From: CAYJVB01 sp964373575
Lineage (GTDB): Archaea > Aenigmatarchaeota > Aenigmatarchaeia > CG10238-14
Reading direction: 5' to 3'
Length of the DNA: 64,000 bases
NCBI GenBank assembly: GCA_964373575.1
Contig: CAYJVB010000001.1
Span: 1 to 64,000, forward strand
Shown: in pieces, positions 60,243-64,000 of the stretch
Numbering within the stretch: position 1 is the first letter of the stretch
How the letters are laid out: each line of letters begins with the position of its first letter
The notes under the pieces: generated by a model
What the model was told of the DNA's origin: nothing
The model's database searches: none
What the model saw: the letters and a program-made list of their open reading frames with translations, nothing else
Position numbers and translations under genes: made by a program

Positions 60243-60455
60243 GTGAAAGCCTTTGCATCCAGAAGAATCATCTTAGCTTTGTCTAGTCCTAAAACTCGTT
60301 TAGAACTTCTTAGAATAACAAACCTTCCTGATAGAACATTAAGATACAATATCGCAATTCTGAAAAAGAAGAAATTGGTAAGAGAAACTCTAATTTTCAC
60401 CGATATGCGAGCCAAGATGTTCGTTTTAACTTCAGGAGGTAGTGAAAATGTATAA
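60243..60455 (+). CDS. Small winged-helix protein, 70 residues
   Basis: RIILALSSPKTRLELLRITN followed by LPDRTLRYNIAILKKKKLVR is a winged-helix core; VRETLIFTDMRAKMFVLTSG is the wing. The start is GTG 60243 (the ATG at 60239 is out of frame). It overlaps the next gene by 8 bp. A partial second copy of its first 18 codons appears at about 60848-60898 before tRNA-Cys. Confidence 0.7.
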   Translation: MKAFASRRIILALSSPKTRLELLRITNLPDRTLRYNIAILKKKKLVRETLIFTDMRAKMFVLTSGGSENV

Positions 60456-60774
60456 GCAAGATTTTGAAATAGGTTTCACAGATGATGCAGACGTATTACT
60501 TACAACACTAGCTAGAGCGGCATTATTTGACATCAAATCAGTAACTAAACTGGATTTTCAATTGGTTAAACATCAGATAGGAAAAAAACGTACATACCAA
60601 ATTATCATTGGCGATACTAGAATAGGACGTTATTATCCTGATGCTAAAGGAGGAGAGATTATTCTTTACAATCTAGAGGGGGTTAACAGGACTAGTGGGA
60701 ATTTTGTTTTGCACTTCAAAGTATATGGTGTGAGATTGTTACACTATGGTGGTTGTGGCATAATTTCACTATAA
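60448..60774 (+). CDS. Orphan protein of 108 residues
   Basis: ATG 60448 is preferred over a GTG at 60442 because GGAGGT ends 7 bases before it. The product is a mixed alpha/beta soluble protein (YKQDFEIGFTDDADVLLTTL, TYQIIIGDTRIGRYYPDAKG) without recognisable family motifs. Co-translation with the winged-helix gene suggests that it is the regulator's partner or ligand sensor. Confidence 0.65.
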   Translation: MYKQDFEIGFTDDADVLLTTLARAALFDIKSVTKLDFQLVKHQIGKKRTYQIIIGDTRIGRYYPDAKGGEIILYNLEGVNRTSGNFVLHFKVYGVRLLHYGGCGIISL

Positions 60775-60847
60775 CATGTTGATAACAGGTTGTCTTTTTA
60801 AATTTGATTATATATGAAATATCTATAAATGGTGGGTTAAGTGACCG

Positions 60848-60900
60848 GCGAAGATCTTTGCAACTACTAGATTGAATTTATCTAGTTCTAATTCTATTAA
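60848..60900 (+). other. Partial copy of the winged-helix gene start
   Basis: The translation KIFATTRLNLSSSNSIN, in one frame ahead of tRNA-Cys, resembles KAFASRRIILALSSPKT at the start of the 60243 gene, with clear nucleotide similarity. It has no intact downstream domain. Probably a truncated duplicate; 60775-60847 otherwise shows only TA-rich promoter-like sequence. Confidence 0.35.
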
Positions 60901-60935
60901 CATGAAAAATATTGTTTTAAGCGAGGTTGGCAGAA

Positions 60936-60950
60936 ACTATTTAGCTGGAA
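60936..60950 (+). other. Probable non-canonical 15-nt intron in the tRNA-Cys D loop
   Basis: Removing these 15 bases leaves D arm GCAG-AACGGCGA-TGC with A14, A15 and the conserved GG. A partial bulge-helix-bulge can be drawn: GCAG against CTGG (three of four pairs), bulges AAA and AAC, inner stem CTA/TAG. There is no outer helix, so the boundaries are tentative. Confidence 0.5.
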
Positions 60951-60971
60951 CGGCGATGCAGCCGCCTGCAG

Positions 60972-61001
60972 CACATTTTCTCGAATTAATGAAGTGCAGA
61001 G
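60972..61001 (+). other. Canonical 37/38 intron of tRNA-Cys
   Basis: A 30-nt intron with a textbook bulge-helix-bulge: CTGC (60966-60969) pairs with GCAG (60996-60999), bulges are AGC and AGA, and the outer helix is the anticodon stem GCCGC/GCGGC. Confidence 0.9.
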
Positions 61002-61056
61002 AGCGGCGCAAAGGGGTTCAACTCCCCTACCTCGCTTTAACATAAAGGTGCGATGA

Positions 61057-62412
61057 ATGACACTAAAATTATTCAACACAATGACAAGAAAAAAAGAAAT
61101 ATTCAAACCAATGAAAGGAAAAAAGATAAACGTGTTTGTTTGCGGCCCAACTGTTTACGATTATTCACACATCGGTCATGCAAAAACTTATATTCAATTC
61201 GATATTATAGTAAAATATTTACGATATAGAGGTTATAACGTCTTCTATCTTCAAAACATCACAGATTTAGACGACAAAATAATACAACGTGCAAAAGAAA
61301 AACAAATAATACCTAAAAAACTTGCAGAACAATTTGAAAGGGAATATTATAAAGATATGAAAGCATTAGGAGTAAATAGTGTAAACAAATACGCACGAGC
61401 AACTGATTTTATAAAAACTATAATACAACAAGTAGAAACTTTGACGAGAAAGAGTTTTGCTTACGAAATAGATGATGGTATCTATTATGACTTATCAAAA
61501 TTCTCAGAATACGGAAAATTATCTGGAAGAACAAGTTTAGAGGCAGAAGATGCTGTCACTAGAATAGACGAGAATATTGCTAAGAAAAACAAAGGAGACT
61601 TTTGCTTATGGAAAAGATCTAAGCCAAATGAACCGAAATGGCCATCAAATTGGGGGAATGGAAGACCGGGTTGGCATATTGAAGATACAGCTATAACCGA
61701 AAGCTTCTTTGGTCCTCAATATGATATTCACGGCGGAGCAAGGGATTTAATATTTCCACATCATGAAGCAGAGATCGCTCAAATGGAAGCAGCTTCAGGC
61801 AAAAAACCTTTTGTGAAATATTGGTTACATACAGGATTTCTAACAGTTAACGGTCAAAAAATGGCTAAGTCTCTAGGCAACTTCATTACAATAAGAGATG
61901 CATTGAAAAAATGGGATGCAAAAACCCTGAGATATCTTTTCATTTCGACTCATTACAAAAGCACCATTGATTTCTCAGAAAAAAATTTAGACAAAGCTAA
62001 AAATAGTTTAGATAGACTGAACGAGTTTGTGAGAAAAACAAAAAAAGGCAAAGACAACTATGATCCAAAATTGATAGAAAAAACAAGAGAAAAATTCATC
62101 AAAGCAGTGGATAACGATTTCGATACTCTTAATGCACTTGCAATTATATTCGATTTCGTGAAAGAGGTTAACAAAGTTGGTGGCGGAAAAAAAGCATATA
62201 ATCTTATGATGGAATTTGACAAGATATTTGGGATACTTTCTAATGTTGGGGAAATTAAATTGTCAGGAGAAGCTATGAAACTTATTGCAGAAAGAGAAAA
62301 AGCCAGAAAAAATAATGATTGGGAAAAAGCAGATAAAATTAGGGAAGAGTTAAAGAAAAAGGGAATAATTCTGGAAGACACGAGAGCTGGTGTTAAATGG
62401 AAATTAGTTTAA
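61057..62412 (+). CDS. cysS: Cysteinyl-tRNA synthetase
   Basis: 451 residues, class I synthetase: the first zinc-site Cys in FVCGPTVYDYSHIGHAKTY also carries HIGH; GWHIEDTAIT has Asp where bacterial enzymes have the second zinc Cys, with His and Glu ligands in FPHHEAEIAQ; the KMSKS loop is KMAKSLGNF. The C-terminal anticodon-binding region ends in WEKADKIREELKKKGIILED. ATG 61057 follows AAGGTG. Directly downstream of its own tRNA gene, so joint transcription is likely. Confidence 0.96.
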   Translation: MTLKLFNTMTRKKEIFKPMKGKKINVFVCGPTVYDYSHIGHAKTYIQFDIIVKYLRYRGYNVFYLQNITDLDDKIIQRAKEKQIIPKKLAEQFEREYYKDMKALGVNSVNKYARATDFIKTIIQQVETLTRKSFAYEIDDGIYYDLSKFSEYGKLSGRTSLEAEDAVTRIDENIAKKNKGDFCLWKRSKPNEPKWPSNWGNGRPGWHIEDTAITESFFGPQYDIHGGARDLIFPHHEAEIAQMEAASGKKPFVKYWLHTGFLTVNGQKMAKSLGNFITIRDALKKWDAKTLRYLFISTHYKSTIDFSEKNLDKAKNSLDRLNEFVRKTKKGKDNYDPKLIEKTREKFIKAVDNDFDTLNALAIIFDFVKEVNKVGGGKKAYNLMMEFDKIFGILSNVGEIKLSGEAMKLIAEREKARKNNDWEKADKIREELKKKGIILEDTRAGVKWKLV

Positions 62413-62438
62413 TTACCCATTAATTCATAATACATTCT

Positions 62439-63065
62439 ATGGAATCAAAAGAGAAAAAAAACAGATTATTTTCTAGAATGAAAGAAGTTTGGATTAAAAA
62501 TAAAGATGGCACTTTGGAAAAATTTAATAAAGAAAAAATAAAGGAAGCATTGGTAAAAGTAGGCACTCCTCTAAGATTGGCATCTGAAATCTCATCGAAA
62601 GCGCTTTTATGGTCTAAAAAGAAAAAAGAAATCGATGTCAATGAACTAGAAAAAAAAGTATTTGAATTGACTGCTCAAAAAAGTATTTCTGCCGCGTACG
62701 CTTTCAAAGAATTTACAACGAAAAAAATTATTGGAAAGGTTAGACAACAATTTACTAAAAAAGAAGTTGCAAGAATGCTAACATCATTGTTCGTCATTAT
62801 TCAAATCTATGCATTTCGAGGTGAATATTTTGAAATAAGTAAAGGATTACTGATCTTATCATTAAGCATAGTCACATCATCAATTGTCCTGTTATTGTAT
62901 GTTGGAAAAATTGAAATGTGGAAACATTTATTTGTCGGCATTTTAGTATCACTCATACTTTCAACAACTGCAGCATTGATATTAAATGTGAAATTGGAAG
63001 GAATTGTTGTAGCAGCTTCAGCTGCTTTACCCGTATCAACTATGGTTAATGTATTAAAATCATAA
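62439..63065 (+). CDS. ATP-cone domain fused to membrane helices
   Basis: 208 residues. Residues about 17-100 resemble an ATP-cone (VWIKNKDGTLEKFNKEKIKE, SSKALLWSKKKKEIDVNELE), the nucleotide-sensing fold of NrdR and ribonucleotide reductases. Residues 105-205 form four membrane helices of a DUF2391-like type. The combination suggests nucleotide sensing at the membrane. It follows cysS by 26 bases and converges on the SRP RNA gene. Confidence 0.68.
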   Translation: MESKEKKNRLFSRMKEVWIKNKDGTLEKFNKEKIKEALVKVGTPLRLASEISSKALLWSKKKKEIDVNELEKKVFELTAQKSISAAYAFKEFTTKKIIGKVRQQFTKKEVARMLTSLFVIIQIYAFRGEYFEISKGLLILSLSIVTSSIVLLLYVGKIEMWKHLFVGILVSLILSTTAALILNVKLEGIVVAASAALPVSTMVNVLKS

Positions 63066-63066
63066 A

Positions 63067-63343
63067 TGCAAGGAGCACATCCTTGGTGGATATGACTCTA
63101 CGATTAAGTTTATCCGAGATCTTTCCTCCACCTTCTGAACTCGTGAGCACTGAAGCATATACCTTATGGCTGCTCGGTTCCCCGACTGACCAGTTTCGAT
63201 ATACATACAGTCCCAGGAGGGAAGGCTTCTCAGTCCAGATTCCGGGCTTAATCATGAAACCATACCGCCCTTGAACTTCAACCCCCGCTGTAGCTCACTT
63301 CGGGTTACAGGGAAGAGCTAACTCCCCGGTCTAGCTCCTTGCA
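63067..63343 (-). ncRNA. Signal recognition particle (7S) RNA
   Basis: The minus strand has the archaeal Alu-domain start (ACCGGGGAGTTAGC, then CCTGTAACCC with the UGUAA motif) and the SRP54-binding helix GGTCAGTCGGGGAACCGAGC, closing with AGCC. The ends pair perfectly: GCAAGGAGC at 63342-63334 with GCTCCTTGC at 63076-63068. The length of about 277 nt is normal. Reading frames across it on either strand are not real genes. Confidence 0.95.
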
Positions 63344-63360
63344 ATTAAGTTAATAGGATC

Positions 63361-63373
63361 GAGATATTTTAAA
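63361..63373 (-). promoter_or_regulatory. TATA promoter of SRP RNA
   Basis: On the minus strand TTTAAAATA (63373-63365), preceded by CGAAAGG as a possible BRE, lies 22-30 bases before the 5' end of the SRP RNA. Confidence 0.7.
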
Positions 63374-63428
63374 TTACCTTTCGTAACCAATAGTTCATAT
63401 AAAAAATATATTATGGAGTATATAAAAA

Positions 63429-63460
63429 CTTAAATACTATATGTTACTATTAAGTAGTAA
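63429..63460 (+). promoter_or_regulatory. Promoter with shared 17-bp dyad operator (copy C)
   Basis: CTTAAATA (63429-63436) is followed after 7 nt by TTACT-ATTA-AGTAGTAA (63444-63460); AAGGTG then precedes ATG 63479. Same geometry as copies A and B at the other end of the window. Confidence 0.55.
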
Positions 63461-63478
63461 TAATCAAGGTGAAAATAT

Positions 63479-63886
63479 ATGGTACTAGATACAAACCAAG
63501 AAATCACTGTATTCTATATACTTAATCCCTTTTTAGGTGAAGATAATTACTTTCGATATTTGCTTGAATTCACTGGCGGGTCGGATTTTCCTAACGACCA
63601 ATTAAGAAATGACTTTGAGATGATCACAAGATCTATAGGTCAAATTCCCGGTAGTACTGATTATTATGCTAGTATATACCAAAGAGATGCGGAAGGCGGA
63701 TTAATAGACTTTGCTAGGGAAAGAGGATATGTCGTTGTACAATTTGATGAAGGAAGAAAACAATTATCTGATGCTAAACACCCCCTTAGAATTGCCGGTA
63801 TTACAACCCCATACCATAAAACAGCTTCTGAGTTATCTAGTCTTTTGGAAGAAAGAGGGTATGCTGTAAAAAAGGGATATCAATAA
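63479..63886 (+). CDS. Orphan protein of 135 residues
   Basis: Start ATG 63479 with AAGGTG upstream. A soluble alpha/beta protein (ITVFYILNPFLGEDNYFRYL, RERGYVVVQFDEGRKQLSDA, ELSSLLEERGYAVKKGYQ); no family recognised. It is a single gene with promoter copy C, linking it to the orphan genes at 43 and 1021. A small-molecule or nucleotide-binding fold is possible but unsupported by motifs. Confidence 0.65.
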   Translation: MVLDTNQEITVFYILNPFLGEDNYFRYLLEFTGGSDFPNDQLRNDFEMITRSIGQIPGSTDYYASIYQRDAEGGLIDFARERGYVVVQFDEGRKQLSDAKHPLRIAGITTPYHKTASELSSLLEERGYAVKKGYQ

Positions 63887-63937
63887 TTTAACTTTCCTTT
63901 CCGAACTTAACAAGAGAAATTTCTTCGATAAAATGAA

Positions 63938-64000
63938 CTATCCTAATACTTTCTCTATTCTAGCCATCGCTTCCTCAATTTTATGATAAACAGTAGCATA
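63938..64000 (-). CDS. C-terminal end of a gene entering from the right edge
   Basis: An open minus-strand frame from the window edge to TAG 63938 translates YATVYHKIEEAMARIEKVLG, a helical end. It is partial, too short to identify, and could be spurious. Confidence 0.3.
   Translation of the reverse strand, partial: YATVYHKIEEAMARIEKVLG

Larger units (their letters stand above)
60921..61036 (+). tRNA. tRNA-Cys(GCA), probably with two introns
   Basis: The acceptor GCGAGGT pairs with ACCTCGC, discriminator T as in archaeal Cys tRNAs. The T arm is AGGGG-TTCAACT-CCCCT and the anticodon stem GCCGC/GCGGC with the GCA anticodon at 60968-60970. The D loop is about 14-15 nt too long, implying a second insert. 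The gene lies 20 bases upstream of cysS on the same strand, which supports the identity. Confidence 0.85.

Noticed and set aside
60897..61106. Minus-strand frame of 69 codons
   Set aside because: It is antisense to tRNA-Cys and the cysS start.
61057..62412. Asp for the second zinc Cys in CysRS as a broken active site
   Set aside because: GWHIEDTAIT is, to my knowledge, a recurring archaeal variant; Asp can bind zinc and all other motifs are intact.
63046..63274. Open frames of 63-69 codons on both strands
   Set aside because: They lie across the SRP RNA, whose terminal helix, UGUAA loop and SRP54-binding motif are clear.

Overview
The window is an AT-rich piece of an archaeal chromosome. 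Archaeal markers are topoisomerase VI A and B, a Krr1/Dim2-like KH protein next to a Rio1 kinase, eIF1A, Trm56, Alba, Dph5, geranylgeranyl reductase, a Trm5-like methyltransferase, 7S SRP RNA and intron-bearing tRNAs. Tiny genes, tight overlaps, TTG/GTG starts behind GGTG-type Shine-Dalgarno sites and the many KG-type prepilin-like proteins fit a small-genome DPANN-type lineage. That placement is inference; I cannot assign a phylum from this window alone.

Layout. 1-8 kb: housekeeping genes plus orphan small genes. 8-10.5 kb: a small cluster of surface proteins. 10.5-14.5 kb: tRNA-Thr, geranylgeranyl reductase and uppS, then an accessory island with a LAGLIDADG endonuclease, its probable repressor, tRNA-Trp and a decayed vapBC pair. 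14.5-56 kb: Alba, then about 41 kb of prepilin-like proteins, two TadC/GspF-type membrane proteins, an intein-bearing TadA/GspE-type ATPase, coiled-coil proteins and three paralogous membrane proteins. 56-64 kb: housekeeping genes (dph5, a phosphodiesterase, a Trm5-like gene, a site-2 protease), tRNA-Cys directly upstream of cysS, and SRP RNA.

How the genes work together. The large cluster looks like a type IV pilus/Tad-like assembly machine. Its substrates are about twenty small proteins with a charged K-G(-A/-Q) tip followed by one hydrophobic segment. Several carry enzymes behind threonine-rich linkers: a lytic transglycosylase-like domain with degenerate M23 and M14 peptidase domains, a GH3 NagZ-like glycosidase and a clan GH-A glycosidase. 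Nearby are a membrane-anchored M15 peptidase plus lytic transglycosylase, a dockerin-containing M64-like peptidase and a LamG lectin-like protein. This is a bacterial-wall-degrading toolkit in an organism whose own wall should contain no murein, so a surface machine used on bacterial cells or debris is a reasonable hypothesis.

The other main discovery is RNA processing. The uppS open reading frame is broken by a 21-nt in-frame insert containing a stop. The insert folds into a full bulge-helix-bulge motif, and its removal exactly restores the invariant DGNRRW motif: a probable spliced protein-coding gene. tRNA-Trp and tRNA-Cys each appear to carry a second, short intron in or beside the D arm, which suggests a splicing endonuclease of relaxed specificity.
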